The notes beneath the pieces are model-generated. The model made no database searches, was not told the DNA's origin, and saw only the letters and a program-made list of their open reading frames with translations. From assembly GCA_016840285.1 (NCBI GenBank), contig JAEOSR010000056.1, forward strand, positions 62,001-126,000: a stretch of 64,000 nt of DNA, in the 5' to 3' direction. The DNA is from Candidatus Hodarchaeota archaeon (GTDB lineage Archaea; Asgardarchaeota; Heimdallarchaeia; Hodarchaeales; Hodarchaeaceae). Position numbers and translations under genes: made by a program. Positions within the stretch are counted from its first letter, which is position 1, and each line of letters starts with the position of its first letter. Shown here piece by piece: positions 36,508 through 46,273 of the stretch.

Positions 36508-38124
36508 GTGTCAAGTGATTCTTCACAAAAAGAAGAAGTAATTATTTTTTCTGATAGTCATATCTCTAAATATACAGGTCTTTTCAATAAAAAAGCATTT
36601 ACAACAGGCGTCAAATTGATCAAGGGTTTATTAAAAGCTAATCCCACGGCCTATCTTCTTCACCTTGGAGATATTACTGATTCAGGTACTTATGAGGATT
36701 TTGTGTATTCCAAAAAACTTCTAGACACAAATTTTTCTGATGTTGAAAATTTCTACACTCTAACAGGAAATCATGATATGCGTAACATCGGAGATAAACT
36801 CTGGAAGGATTTCTTTGGTGAACGCCAGTTTTTCATTGACACCACAAAGAATGGAGGGAATTTGATTATCCTTGGAATTGATAGCTCTGAACCAGACGAA
36901 AATATTGGAAGAATCGGGGATCGTGGGCTCGAAGCAATCAATGAACTTCAAAGTTATAGTGATGATGTAGTAAAAATTTTATGTTTTCACCACCATCTAT
37001 TACCTATCCCAAATACAGGGAGAGAAAGATCAATGATATTAGATGCAGGAGATGTAATGCAAGTCGTTTGGGATGCAGGAATTGATGTGATTATCACTGC
37101 CCATAGACATTACCCAAATATTTTCTCTCTTTCTAATGGCATTAGAAGCTGTTTATTAGTTAATTCTGGCACTTTTAGTAGTTTTAAAACACGTGGAAAG
37201 GCAGGACACACTTTTGTGGATCTTACCTTTGCCAACGAAAGATTGGATATCAATATTCATGGGATAGAATCCTACTCGAAATTTCAAGAACCAGTTGCAG
37301 AATCAGTATCAATCTTGAAAGGAGAGCTTAAGCCCCACGCTGGGTATCTTGTTCCAGGGGATAGAATCTTATCTAAGATTTGTCAATTTTCCGATACCCA
37401 TTTCAGCCCAGGGAGCCATTTTCTTGCTGAAGTCTATAATCTCGGTATTAAAATGATGATACGAGAGAAACCTGACTTACTTGTCCATTGTGGAGACTTA
37501 ACAAACGATGCTTATCCAGAGGATTTTGCAGTAGCTAAAATAAAATTAAAAGAGCTAAGAGATTACAATATTCCTTATTTAATCGTACCTGGTCCAAGAG
37601 ATTTACAACCGTTCGGTCGTGAAATGTGGATTCAACAAGTTGGTCCTTTGGATCCTGTTTATGAGGATCCAAGTCTTCGAGTTCTCGGTATTGATACTGG
37701 TTCAGAGGCATCTGGTCACGTTGGACGAAGTCGTTTAAGGATGATCGACCATGAGTATAATACATATGGATCTTATAAATTCTTTTTAGTAGTTATGCAC
37801 CACAGTGTTTTACCCGTCCCCCGTGCCCGTTTTAAACGAGCTGTCACAGATGCGGGTGATGTCATCGATTTTGTTACTAGTCATCAAGTCCCCCTTGTGT
37901 TATCTGGGCTGGATCATTATGCTACAACCATGCAAGTGGAAGAGACTGTTTTTGTGAATGCTGGAACTTTCTCAAGTAAAAAGATTCGTTCAAGAAGAAT
38001 GAACACTTTTAATGTGATCACCATTTATGAGAGTGGCGTGGTTCATGTTGAAGAAGTAGAAATTCATAGTGCAACTCGTCATCTGTTGGGATTATACAGG
38101 ACACCTAATGTGCCGTTAGGATAA
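36508..38124 (+). CDS. Tandem two-domain calcineurin-like metallophosphoesterase
   Basis: 538 residues from a GTG with GGGTGA upstream. Two homologous calcineurin-like domains lie head to tail. Domain 1 (~1-255) has the full metal set: FSDSHIS, GDITDS, GNHD, HHH and AHRHYP. Domain 2 (~285-530) has FSDTHFS and GDLTND, but GNHD has become GPRD and the last GHxH-like motif has become GLDHY, so its metal site is probably impaired. Both halves share HHxxLPxPxxxx(R) and AGDV. A single-chain pair suggests a fixed dimer in which one half is catalytic and the other structural or regulatory. Substrate (phosphodiester or nucleotide) unknown. Confidence 0.87.
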   Translation: MSSDSSQKEEVIIFSDSHISKYTGLFNKKAFTTGVKLIKGLLKANPTAYLLHLGDITDSGTYEDFVYSKKLLDTNFSDVENFYTLTGNHDMRNIGDKLWKDFFGERQFFIDTTKNGGNLIILGIDSSEPDENIGRIGDRGLEAINELQSYSDDVVKILCFHHHLLPIPNTGRERSMILDAGDVMQVVWDAGIDVIITAHRHYPNIFSLSNGIRSCLLVNSGTFSSFKTRGKAGHTFVDLTFANERLDINIHGIESYSKFQEPVAESVSILKGELKPHAGYLVPGDRILSKICQFSDTHFSPGSHFLAEVYNLGIKMMIREKPDLLVHCGDLTNDAYPEDFAVAKIKLKELRDYNIPYLIVPGPRDLQPFGREMWIQQVGPLDPVYEDPSLRVLGIDTGSEASGHVGRSRLRMIDHEYNTYGSYKFFLVVMHHSVLPVPRARFKRAVTDAGDVIDFVTSHQVPLVLSGLDHYATTMQVEETVFVNAGTFSSKKIRSRRMNTFNVITIYESGVVHVEEVEIHSATRHLLGLYRTPNVPLG

Positions 38125-38149
38125 TTTTGTAATAGAATTAGAGGACATA

Positions 38150-38632
38150 GTGGTCTTTTCTTTGAATCAAGAGAATATTAGTAAAGAAGAGTGGTTATCA
38201 AAAATAGATGCTCTAAGGTCGTCCACAGATACGATCCTAAGTCTTCCACACAATTGGCAGGCATTAAACGGTTGGGGGTTAAAGGAATTATTTATACATC
38301 TCCAAGCATGGGATGAAGAGTATTTATGCATCCTCAAAGGTTATCTACGTGGAGAATCTTATCTTCCAAAGTTTTGCCGTTTTCCTGAATATAAACGAGA
38401 AGATCAGATGGTTTTTATTAATTTATGGAATGACCAAATATTGAAAGAGAGAAAATCTCTTTCATTTGAATCCGTAAGAGACAAGTTCATTCAAACTCGT
38501 AAAAATGTCCTCAAGGAATTTAGTATACTATGGTCTGACACAAACGGTCTCCAGCATTCCTTCGCTATCAAAATTACTGATCTTTCAGCTCATGATATCG
38601 AACACGTATTCAAAGACATTAGAAGAGACTAA
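38150..38632 (+). CDS. DinB/ClbS-like four-helix protein
   Basis: 160 residues, GTG start with GAGGA close upstream, 25 bases after the phosphoesterase gene. The layout fits the ClbS/DfsB (DUF1706) branch of the DinB fold: an N-terminal helix, WGLKELFIHLQAWDEEYL, and a final helix with AHDIEHVFKDI. His residues at the helix 2 and helix 4 positions (IHLQAW, AHDIEH) could bind a metal as in DinB proteins. Known relatives act on thiols or on genotoxins such as colibactin; the role here is unknown. Confidence 0.72.
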   Translation: MVFSLNQENISKEEWLSKIDALRSSTDTILSLPHNWQALNGWGLKELFIHLQAWDEEYLCILKGYLRGESYLPKFCRFPEYKREDQMVFINLWNDQILKERKSLSFESVRDKFIQTRKNVLKEFSILWSDTNGLQHSFAIKITDLSAHDIEHVFKDIRRD

Positions 38633-38669
38633 TTTCAGGTCTATTTTAACGATTAAATGACATTTAAGC

Positions 38670-39272
38670 TTATAAGTCTCTCTTTGGAGAATAGTGAGGG
38701 GAGGAAGGGAATACTAAAATCAACTCATCACGAGATCGTGATTTTTGAACTTTAGAATGGAATTGATGCGCTTCTAAGACTTTTACGAGACGATTTAGGT
38801 CAGATGGATGAAGAAGAATGTGGAATATCGGTTTAATATCACTAACCTTGATTTCTATTCGACCAAAACTGTCTATCTTACCTCTCAGTTTTTTACTATG
38901 CCAACGGTCAAGTCTTAAATAGTGAATATCACTATATTGCGATTTTTCTGTTTTATAAATATTTTTAAAATTTGATTGTATTAGTGCAAGTATCGAACCA
39001 GTTCCAAATAATATAATATGTTTGTTTATTTGTATGAACTTATAATGCTTTGGAACGAGCCACGGAACAATAAGAATCCACGAAAGAAGGACTATTATTA
39101 ACCCTAAGAATTGCATTATTAAAAAAGCGAAGAAGCTAATCAGTACGGAAAAAATAATGAAATCTTTCAAAAATCCAGTTGTGTTATTAAGATGACAGTG
39201 ATAAATTACATTCTTATCAGAGGGAGGATAAAATTCCCCCGCTGTGAGAGCTTGATCTTTTCTAATTGCCAA
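38670..39272 (-). CDS. Membrane protein with two central helices and a soluble C-terminal domain
   Basis: 200 residues. Two adjacent hydrophobic segments (~35-73) are followed by a ~125-residue soluble part made mostly of strands (for example FIQINKHIILFGTGSILALI and DIHYLRLDRW). The pattern of a two-helix hairpin plus a small beta-rich domain recalls bacterial PH-like (YdbT-type) membrane proteins, but I see no diagnostic motif. Convergent with the DinB-like gene, 37 bases away. Function unknown. Confidence 0.65.
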   Translation of the reverse strand: MAIRKDQALTAGEFYPPSDKNVIYHCHLNNTTGFLKDFIIFSVLISFFAFLIMQFLGLIIVLLSWILIVPWLVPKHYKFIQINKHIILFGTGSILALIQSNFKNIYKTEKSQYSDIHYLRLDRWHSKKLRGKIDSFGRIEIKVSDIKPIFHILLHPSDLNRLVKVLEAHQFHSKVQKSRSRDELILVFPSSPHYSPKRDL

Positions 39273-39318
39273 AACGAAAACCTTTACTTACTATTCTGAA
39301 GTTTTTTACTTTGTTTAA

Positions 39319-39352
39319 CTCGTTTTTTTTAAATATGATTAAATAAAACGAG
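39319..39352. promoter_or_regulatory. Inverted repeat in a divergent promoter region
   Basis: CTCGTTTT (39319-39326) and AAAACGAG (39345-39352) form perfect 8-base arms around an AT-rich 18-base spacer that includes TTTAAATATG. It lies between the divergent genes at 38670-39272 and 39464-40069 and could be an operator acting on either. No regulator is assigned. Confidence 0.3.
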
Positions 39353-39463
39353 GAAGATAGGTCATTGATGTTTTTTTAGCTCTTCTATATTGCATTTATC
39401 GATGTTTATGGGGTCATAGGAAAACCAAATCAAATTATCACTAATTATCGAAAGATGAGTTAA

Positions 39464-40069
39464 ATGAAAGTTGTATTAGTTCGTCATGGACAAAGTGAAG
39501 CAAACTCTATGGGGGTACTTCAAGGGCATATGAATTCCCCTCTCACAGATCAAGGGAGACTTCAAGCAATCGAGCTTGCACAAAGAATGATACTTATGGG
39601 ATATTGTTCATTTGATCATATTTATTCATCAGATCTTATTAGAGCAGCTGAAACTGCGTCAATTATTGGAAAAAAGTTAAAAATAAGTAATATAGTTTAT
39701 ACACCTTTGCTAAGAGAGTTGGATTTAGGAATATTTGTCGGACGTAAATGGGATCAGTTACAACCTAAAGAAAGAGAAATTTTTGAAAGTATTAGGAATA
39801 ATCATTCTAGGCAAATACCTAATGGTGAAAGTATAAACTCCTTAATCAAGCGTCTTCAGCAATTTCTGAATGAAGTTGGTAACTTAAATCCTTCTCCTTC
39901 ATTGGTATTGGTAATCACACACGGGGGGGTGTTACGCCATTTATTGCAAACAATAATGGGTGTACCTCCAGAAACAGATGAATGGTTTGAAAATTGCAGA
40001 ATGAGTGAAATAGAAAAGTTACACGGAACAAATTGGAAACTGATCTTACTTAATGAGAAGAAAATATAG
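39464..40069 (+). CDS. Histidine phosphatase (phosphoglycerate mutase-like)
   Basis: 201 residues. The catalytic RHG motif is in VLVRHGQSEAN at ~4-14, Arg of the pocket in SSDLIRAAET, the conserved Glu in LRELDLGIFVG, and the second His in VITHGGVLRHLL (~156). These are all the active-site residues of the family. It resembles the small phosphatases grouped with alpha-ribazole phosphatase (CobC) and broad-specificity PhoE. It should remove phosphate from a small molecule through a phospho-His intermediate. Sequence alone does not decide the substrate. Convergent with the double GNAT gene, three bases apart. Confidence 0.88.
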   Translation: MKVVLVRHGQSEANSMGVLQGHMNSPLTDQGRLQAIELAQRMILMGYCSFDHIYSSDLIRAAETASIIGKKLKISNIVYTPLLRELDLGIFVGRKWDQLQPKEREIFESIRNNHSRQIPNGESINSLIKRLQQFLNEVGNLNPSPSLVLVITHGGVLRHLLQTIMGVPPETDEWFENCRMSEIEKLHGTNWKLILLNEKKI

Positions 40070-40071
40070 AG

Positions 40072-40941
40072 CTAGTTTATTGTTTTTGCTAAAATTAATT
40101 CCTGTTCCTCAAATTCAAATCCCCACTTTTTGTACATTAAATTGTGAGCCTCACTTTCTGCGAATGTTGTCAGTAAAACATTTTTTACTCTCTGTACTCT
40201 GAACCAGTGGAAAGCGTGAACTGTAAGGCTGGTTGCAATGCGTTGCTTACGATATTGTGGAAGAGTAGCAATACGAGCATAGTGTCCATTAATTCCATCT
40301 GCAGAAATTGAATTGGAGTTGTATCCCACCATTTTTCCATCTAGAAAGGCTACAAAAAGAACATTAACTTTCGACTCTATCTCCCTCTTGAAGTCTTCTT
40401 TTGTTTTTTTCCAATACTCCGGGAAACAAGCTTGTTCCAATTCAACGAGATTGTTTAAGTCATTTTCAGTAGCAGATCTGATTTCGAACTCACGGTTTAC
40501 TTGATATGGAAAAGATAAGTCATTTTTAACATAACAATTAATTTTCGTAATAACATCATATTTATGTCTTAAAAAGAAATTTTTCGAATCAAAGTAGTTC
40601 TCTGGAATGCGTACAGATATATATCGGATGTTAGATTGAATGTTAAGGAATTCCATTTCCAAAGTTTGTAATAAATCACTACCAATGCCGCGCCGTTGGA
40701 AGTTTGGAAGAACATATAGAAAAAAAACTCTTCCTTTATGAGAACTATCCTGATTTCCAATGATACACCCAATAATTTTCGAGGAACGAACTGCAATTCT
40801 GATCAGATGTGATCTGAACTTGATATATCTCCTAAAATTTGTTTGATCAGTAAGACTATCAAAACCACCAACAACTTTGATATATATTTCTTCTAAGCTC
40901 TTATAATATTCCTCTGTAAGTGAAAGAATTGTTACGTCCAT
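40072..40941 (-). CDS. Double GNAT-domain acetyltransferase
   Basis: 289 residues with two GNAT domains. Domain 1 (~1-130) has FFLYVLPNFQRRGIGSDLL; the acetyl-CoA loop QRRGIG is canonical. Domain 2 (~145-289) has RIATLPQYRKQRIATSL, where Gly of the loop is replaced (RKQRIA), and a C-terminal YKKWGFEFEEQELI. The linker holds FEIRSATENDLNNLVELEQACFP, the normal start of a GNAT domain. Double GNAT proteins often keep only one active half. Substrate unknown. Confidence 0.85.
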   Translation of the reverse strand: MDVTILSLTEEYYKSLEEIYIKVVGGFDSLTDQTNFRRYIKFRSHLIRIAVRSSKIIGCIIGNQDSSHKGRVFFLYVLPNFQRRGIGSDLLQTLEMEFLNIQSNIRYISVRIPENYFDSKNFFLRHKYDVITKINCYVKNDLSFPYQVNREFEIRSATENDLNNLVELEQACFPEYWKKTKEDFKREIESKVNVLFVAFLDGKMVGYNSNSISADGINGHYARIATLPQYRKQRIATSLTVHAFHWFRVQRVKNVLLTTFAESEAHNLMYKKWGFEFEEQELILAKTIN

Positions 40942-41092
40942 TAATTTTCTTCCTTGACTAATTTCCTTAACTAAGAGGCGTTTAATCGTTACAAGAATTA
41001 TTTAAGTATTTTTATCTCACACCAACTATTGGTACACAATTTTGATAACATTTTCTATTAAAACTCAGATCAAAGGAGAAAAGTGACAGTAT

Positions 41093-43393
41093 TTGACAAA
41101 TTCGGAGGTTTTTACTGAAGAAGAAGTTATCACTATATTAATCGATGCTGTCAATAAAATAGAGTCCTATACAAAGAAAGTACGTTATGAGGAGTTTGAC
41201 AAATCACTTGGGTTCTTTTTTGCCCGTGTTTTAGACAATAAAATCACCCGATCTATGAAAAGAAAAAAAGAGTATGAATCAGCAATCGTTAAAGCGGCCG
41301 CCTTTATCATAGTTACCCAGATCTTCATATATGTTGTTTTAATGAAAAAAATTGATAAGAATAGATTTAATTCCTATACATTCCAAAATAATAAGGAATT
41401 ACAGTCACTTTTTGACAAGATGGTAACAAGTCAGAATTATGACCCGATCTTTAATACACGAATTGTGGAACTCCTCCCAGTGGATTCTGTTACAACCTTG
41501 AATCACGTATTCAAAAATTTTCTTTCTTTTCAACACTTACAATATTCTACTGATATTTTAGGGAAAATTTTCCATGGATTAATCCCTTTCGATCTACGTA
41601 AGTTTCTCGCGGCATACTATACATCAAATGTTGCTGGTGAATTTTTATCAAATTTAGTGATAAAAAATGACCAAGTTAAAATCATGGATCCAGCTTGTGG
41701 TTCTGGAACTCTATTAGTGAGTGCATACAAGCGAATCAAAGAGCTCAATAGATCATTGGAACATCATCAGATTTTACAGAAACTCTATGGAGTCGATGTT
41801 TCGGCCTTCGCAGCTCAACTAGCTGCAATTAATCTAGCTATCCAAAAGCCAACAGATCCTTGGAGTGGTTGTCATATAAATATTATTGACTACTTCAAAC
41901 TTGGAAAGAAAGGAAATAAATCACAATTAGGAGAGTTTGATATTCTTCTCGGCAATCCTCCTTTTACGCGTGGTGACCGATTAGATAGTGAGTATAAAGA
42001 CTTTTTAGAAACACATCTTCGTCTTGAGGGGATTTCCTTTAATTATAATAAGAAATATCTAGGGTTATATGCTTATTTCCTTCTAGACTCACTGAGATTC
42101 TTGAAACAGAACGGAATTCTCGCATTTGTACTCCCACTTTCTTTGATTAATTCCTCTACAATGAAACCTGTAGTTAAGTTCCTTTTGTCGAAATTTAGTT
42201 TTAGATATATTATTACTTCAGAAGCTCAAAATACATTTTCAGAACAGTGTGCGTTCAAAGAAATTCTTTTCATTGCTCAAAGAGGACAGGAAGAAAGAGC
42301 AAAAACAAAATTTGTCGTATTAAAGACGGAATTATCGAGAAAAAACAATCGTCTTTTTGCTAAAAAAATAAAAGAAATTAGTTCAACATATGAAGATACC
42401 CATATTCGAATAAATCTCTTTCCACAACAAATCTTGATTGAAAATGTCGAACTGAATTGGATTGGATATCTATTCAATCAGCGATTTTTTAACTTATTCG
42501 AACAGATAAAGCATTTAGATGCAATCTCTCCAATCTCTCAATTAGTGAAGACACCAAGGTTTGATGTAGATCGGGGTCTTCGTGCAGGGATCTCAAATTT
42601 CTTCTACCTTCCGAACTTATATTGGAAAATAATTGACAAATCAGATCAATGGATAAAAATTCAGAATAGAGAAACTCATTCTATATTAAAATTACCAAAC
42701 CAATACCTGTCTCCTGTACTAAGAAAATCTTCTCTCTATGAACGAATTACTCCAAAAATATCAGATTATATCGTTGTAATTCCCGACAGGGGCGTATTAG
42801 AAGAAGCTATTAAGGACTATATCAGGTGGGGTGTTCAAAAATTCCAAAGATCTGAATTTGAAACACTTGCCTTCAAACACCTAGAGAAAGGCCGGAAAAT
42901 AGCGAGAATAGCTATTACTCATGAGCTCAGTTTACAAAGTAATAAGATCATTGCCTATTATTCTCCAAATCCGGTAATACTTTCCGATAATTTCATTTTT
43001 ATTAGAACATCCAAAGATTTTAAAGATAAGATTCTGGCAGCTTACTTAAATAGCTCTATTTTTCTTTTGACGTACTTCGTGTTACGTAGAGAAAAGACAG
43101 GAGCTCTTGGGCAAATTTTTGGGACTGATGTGCGAAATTTCTTCTGCTTAGATCCCAAAGAGGTCACTAATACTGCTCGAGGAGAATTATTTCAGATTTT
43201 TGACCAGTTTATTCTTGAATCAAGTCGCTTTAAATCCTTTTATTATCAAATTGAAGAAGCAAAGAAGGATAAGAATCATATTCGCTATATATTAGATAAA
43301 AAAATCTGTGAAATACTCATGGTACCTGATGTACCAACCTTTATGAAACAAGTTTATGAAATATTAAGTGAGGAGCTCTATAAGTTTCATTGA
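41093..43393 (+). CDS. DNA N6-adenine methyltransferase, Eco57I / type I-like
   Basis: 766 residues from a TTG; AGGAG lies 14 bases upstream, a little far, so the start is uncertain. The SAM motif MDPACGSGTLL is at ~197-207, the catalytic motif LLGNPPF(T) at ~285, and the AD-like helices continue to ~345. The C-terminal 350 residues (~420-766) resemble the target-recognition part of Eco57I-like enzymes, with hydrophobic ends such as LSPVLRKSSLYERI and AYLNSSIFLLTYFV. No nuclease motif (PDxxxK-type) is apparent. It is followed 32 bases later by a zinc-ribbon methyltransferase gene, so both could be cotranscribed and form a pair. Confidence 0.87.
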   Translation: MTNSEVFTEEEVITILIDAVNKIESYTKKVRYEEFDKSLGFFFARVLDNKITRSMKRKKEYESAIVKAAAFIIVTQIFIYVVLMKKIDKNRFNSYTFQNNKELQSLFDKMVTSQNYDPIFNTRIVELLPVDSVTTLNHVFKNFLSFQHLQYSTDILGKIFHGLIPFDLRKFLAAYYTSNVAGEFLSNLVIKNDQVKIMDPACGSGTLLVSAYKRIKELNRSLEHHQILQKLYGVDVSAFAAQLAAINLAIQKPTDPWSGCHINIIDYFKLGKKGNKSQLGEFDILLGNPPFTRGDRLDSEYKDFLETHLRLEGISFNYNKKYLGLYAYFLLDSLRFLKQNGILAFVLPLSLINSSTMKPVVKFLLSKFSFRYIITSEAQNTFSEQCAFKEILFIAQRGQEERAKTKFVVLKTELSRKNNRLFAKKIKEISSTYEDTHIRINLFPQQILIENVELNWIGYLFNQRFFNLFEQIKHLDAISPISQLVKTPRFDVDRGLRAGISNFFYLPNLYWKIIDKSDQWIKIQNRETHSILKLPNQYLSPVLRKSSLYERITPKISDYIVVIPDRGVLEEAIKDYIRWGVQKFQRSEFETLAFKHLEKGRKIARIAITHELSLQSNKIIAYYSPNPVILSDNFIFIRTSKDFKDKILAAYLNSSIFLLTYFVLRREKTGALGQIFGTDVRNFFCLDPKEVTNTARGELFQIFDQFILESSRFKSFYYQIEEAKKDKNHIRYILDKKICEILMVPDVPTFMKQVYEILSEELYKFH

Positions 43394-43425
43394 TACTATT
43401 GTTTTGATAATAGGACGATGGTTTT

Positions 43426-45531
43426 GTGACAATTGAAGAAAGATTTCCTCTCGTAGCTATTCAACCACTAGCAAGAGTAGAAAGTCAAAGACGACAATTC
43501 TATCGTCCGATTTATTCTATCCATAAATCTTGGGCTCGAAGACCAGGATCAACTTTTCGTGCAATAGGACTTGCTCATTTTTGTCAAGACGATCTTTTCG
43601 ATCCTCACCATTCGGGAGAAGGTGCCTTCTATAAAAACCATGATTTTCATGGGAAGATTGCCTTAGATCCCTTCTGTGGTGGAGGAACTAGCATAATTGA
43701 GTTGCATCGTCTTGGAATAAAAACCATAGGTATTGATGTAAATCCAATCGCGTGGTTTACGACAAAGAAAGAATTTGATCCATTTAATGAAGACGTTTTT
43801 GATCAAGAAGTTGATAAGATCTTTCAAAGCGTTGGAAAACAAATCAAATCTTATTATAAAACTGTGTGCCAACGATGTAACTCTTCAAATGCAGATATTA
43901 TGTATGTGTTTTGGGTTCGGACAATTCATTGCCCTTCTTGTAACTCTGAGGAAGATCTATTCAAATATTATATCATTGGTAAGAAACAACGTAAAAATCC
44001 TGCTACTATGGTGATATGTCCTCAATGTGACCATTTATTTTATACATGGGAAAAACTTGATGAGGTATCAAGATGTCCTAAGTGTTCTCAAGAATTTATT
44101 CCAAAATTAGGGAATTGTCGTTTTAAAAAATTCATTTGTACTAGTTGTCAAAAAGAATATAGGTTAGTAGAGCTACTTCAACAGTCTACAAATCGTTTAT
44201 CTGCGAGACAAATAGCTATCGAATTCTTTTGTCAAGAATGTGGAGTACGTGATTATAAAAAAGTGAAAGAGAAAGATAAAGACCAATTTGAGGAAGTAGA
44301 AGAAGAATTTATTAAAAAGAAAGATAATTTACTATTTCCCCGTGAATTATTACCCATAGAGGGGAAGAACATATCAAACCTCCGAAACTATGGTTTTAAA
44401 CGGTTTTCCGACCTATTCAATCAAAGGCAATTATTAAGTCTGAGTTTGCTATTAGAGGCAATATCGCAAGTTTCAGACTCAAATATCAAAGAATTCCTTC
44501 TGGCAGCGTTTTCTAGCAGCTTAGAGTTTCATACTGTGATCTGTCCTTATAATTATACGATGAAACAGATTGTAAATGTCTTTAATTATCAATCATTTCT
44601 AGTACCAACAATGTATGTGGAAAATAACGTCTGGGGAACTAAAAAAGGGAATGGAACCTTTATAACTTACCTTGAGAGGATAAAAAAAGCAAAAACTTAT
44701 TGTAAATCGCCGTTTGAAATTGCAATTCAGAAGGATCAGATAGTTAGGATTCCTGTCAAGGGAGATCATATTAAAGCCAATTCTGTTGATAGTTTTCAAA
44801 CATTGAAAACAAAAAAATACGCTGATACATTTCTCATAAACGATACATCAGAGGATCTTCAAATACTTGGCATTCCCCCTAATTCTGTTGATATTGTAGT
44901 GACCGATCCCCCTTATTTCGATTTTATCCAGTACAATGAACTCGCAAATTTTTTCTTCGTCTGGTTAAAACAAGCTTTGGCCTCTCAATATCCTTCTTTT
45001 CGATCGGATCTTCTCCAAACCGATCAGGAAAGTAGAACATCACAAGAAAAGGAGAAATTTCTTAATAAAATCACAAAAGTATTTCAAGAATGCCATAAAG
45101 TGTTAAGATCAAATGCTCCTCTTGTCTTTACGTTTCATCATTCAAATGTAACCGCGTGGGTGATGATTCTCAAAGCACTGCATAATAGTCAATTTTTAAT
45201 AACAGCAGCGTTTCCTGTTCGGAGTGAATTTGGTGCCCGGCCTGTTAAAGGAAGAGATTTTGATATAATTTTAGTTTGTCGAAAAATTGTTGAAAAAGTT
45301 TCAAAGAACCTAATGAATTGGGAGTTTGTGGAGTCACAGATCAAAAAGAAAGTTATAGATATTTCGGTTTCTCCAATGAAAAGTTTGAATGTATCAGTAT
45401 GGGAAGAAATTTTTGCCTCTTTTCTCCCAAAAATTGCGTTGGTCTATTCCCAAAATCCTTTAGTTGAGTTAGAAGAAATCTTATCAAAGATTTTTAATCA
45501 TCTAAAAAACATAAAAATGATCTCTAATTAA
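43426..45531 (+). CDS. Zinc-ribbon adenine-specific DNA methyltransferase (COG1743/DUF1156-like), copy 1
   Basis: 701 residues, GTG start with GGACGATGG upstream. An N-terminal RRQFYRPIYSIHKSWARRPG block is typical of the family. The SAM motif DPFCGGGTSIIELHRLG is at ~84-100, and the catalytic VTDPPYFDFIQYNELANFF at ~489-507. Between them (~145-275) lie several zinc-ribbon pairs: CQRC and CPSC, CPQC, CPKC, CTSC and CQEC. The region around ~300-410 (YGFKRFSDLFNQRQLLSL and VENNVWGTKKGNGTF) matches the 730-residue protein at 47319. Substrate is DNA adenine by family. Its companion at 41093 is a different methyltransferase type. Confidence 0.9.
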   Translation: MTIEERFPLVAIQPLARVESQRRQFYRPIYSIHKSWARRPGSTFRAIGLAHFCQDDLFDPHHSGEGAFYKNHDFHGKIALDPFCGGGTSIIELHRLGIKTIGIDVNPIAWFTTKKEFDPFNEDVFDQEVDKIFQSVGKQIKSYYKTVCQRCNSSNADIMYVFWVRTIHCPSCNSEEDLFKYYIIGKKQRKNPATMVICPQCDHLFYTWEKLDEVSRCPKCSQEFIPKLGNCRFKKFICTSCQKEYRLVELLQQSTNRLSARQIAIEFFCQECGVRDYKKVKEKDKDQFEEVEEEFIKKKDNLLFPRELLPIEGKNISNLRNYGFKRFSDLFNQRQLLSLSLLLEAISQVSDSNIKEFLLAAFSSSLEFHTVICPYNYTMKQIVNVFNYQSFLVPTMYVENNVWGTKKGNGTFITYLERIKKAKTYCKSPFEIAIQKDQIVRIPVKGDHIKANSVDSFQTLKTKKYADTFLINDTSEDLQILGIPPNSVDIVVTDPPYFDFIQYNELANFFFVWLKQALASQYPSFRSDLLQTDQESRTSQEKEKFLNKITKVFQECHKVLRSNAPLVFTFHHSNVTAWVMILKALHNSQFLITAAFPVRSEFGARPVKGRDFDIILVCRKIVEKVSKNLMNWEFVESQIKKKVIDISVSPMKSLNVSVWEEIFASFLPKIALVYSQNPLVELEEILSKIFNHLKNIKMISN

Positions 45532-45600
45532 GAGAGTTTATATTGACATTAGAAGAATTTCTTTAACGAAACGGTTAAGAAAACAATAGAAGTGAGTTTC

Positions 45601-46254
45601 ATGACTGGAGAATACTTTGGACAATTATTGAGAGATAAAGATATCCACAAAAAAGGAACGGAACTGTTCATCAAGCTTGTTGAAGCTATAGAAGAAGCCT
45701 ATGATAAATTCGAAAAAGCGTTAAAAGCTTGGCGTGGAGGAGATTTTGAAAGAGGTCTTGCGTTAAGAGATGAAATAATTCAACTAGAAAGGGATGCAGA
45801 TAAGGTAAAGGATATTTTCTTTGAGACGATTTTCCGAAAAAAGACTTATCTCCCTCAAATCACCGAAGAACGTTATACTATGATGTTGAACGCTGATCGG
45901 TTAATGGACCGTATTGAAAGAGCGGTTCGTATTGTTTGTATAAAACAAATTGATGCTAGCTATTTTCCTCCAGAACTAGAGCGAATCATAGACTTGACAG
46001 AAGATGTCATAGAAGATTATGTAGAAGCAAATAAATTCTTTTTCAGTGACTTTGAAAAAGCATCAAAGCTTACACGCAAAGTAGAAGAGACAAGAGATGA
46101 AGTACGAGATCTATTCTATCTTATTTCCGGAAAGATCGTGAATGATGAACTTCCACGAGGAACAAGTCGAATACTAAACGCGACTACTCGTATTAGCATT
46201 GAAGCAGAGCATGGGACTGATTACTTAAGGGTGCTCATAGCTAAACACAGCTAA
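45601..46254 (+). CDS. DUF47/PhoU-like regulator of phosphate transport
   Basis: 217 residues from the ATG at 45601 (a GTG at 45592 would add three). A pure helical protein with PhoU-like features: RDEIIQLERDADKVKDIFFETIFRK and the later REDVRDLFYLI-like stretch (EETRDEVRDLF). Repeated acidic helices (ExxAD, DLTEDVIED) may bind metal. DUF47 (TIGR00153) genes sit directly before PiT permease genes in many archaea and bacteria, and this one does too (20 bases). It probably modulates PiT-mediated phosphate uptake. Confidence 0.9.
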   Translation: MTGEYFGQLLRDKDIHKKGTELFIKLVEAIEEAYDKFEKALKAWRGGDFERGLALRDEIIQLERDADKVKDIFFETIFRKKTYLPQITEERYTMMLNADRLMDRIERAVRIVCIKQIDASYFPPELERIIDLTEDVIEDYVEANKFFFSDFEKASKLTRKVEETRDEVRDLFYLISGKIVNDELPRGTSRILNATTRISIEAEHGTDYLRVLIAKHS

Positions 46255-46273
46255 ATTTAGGGTTGGTAATGCC

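Noticed and set aside
41083..41118. GTG with a better-placed ribosome-binding site just before the methyltransferase
   Set aside because: It opens a frame of 11 codons only and ends in TGA; at most a leader peptide, with no other support.
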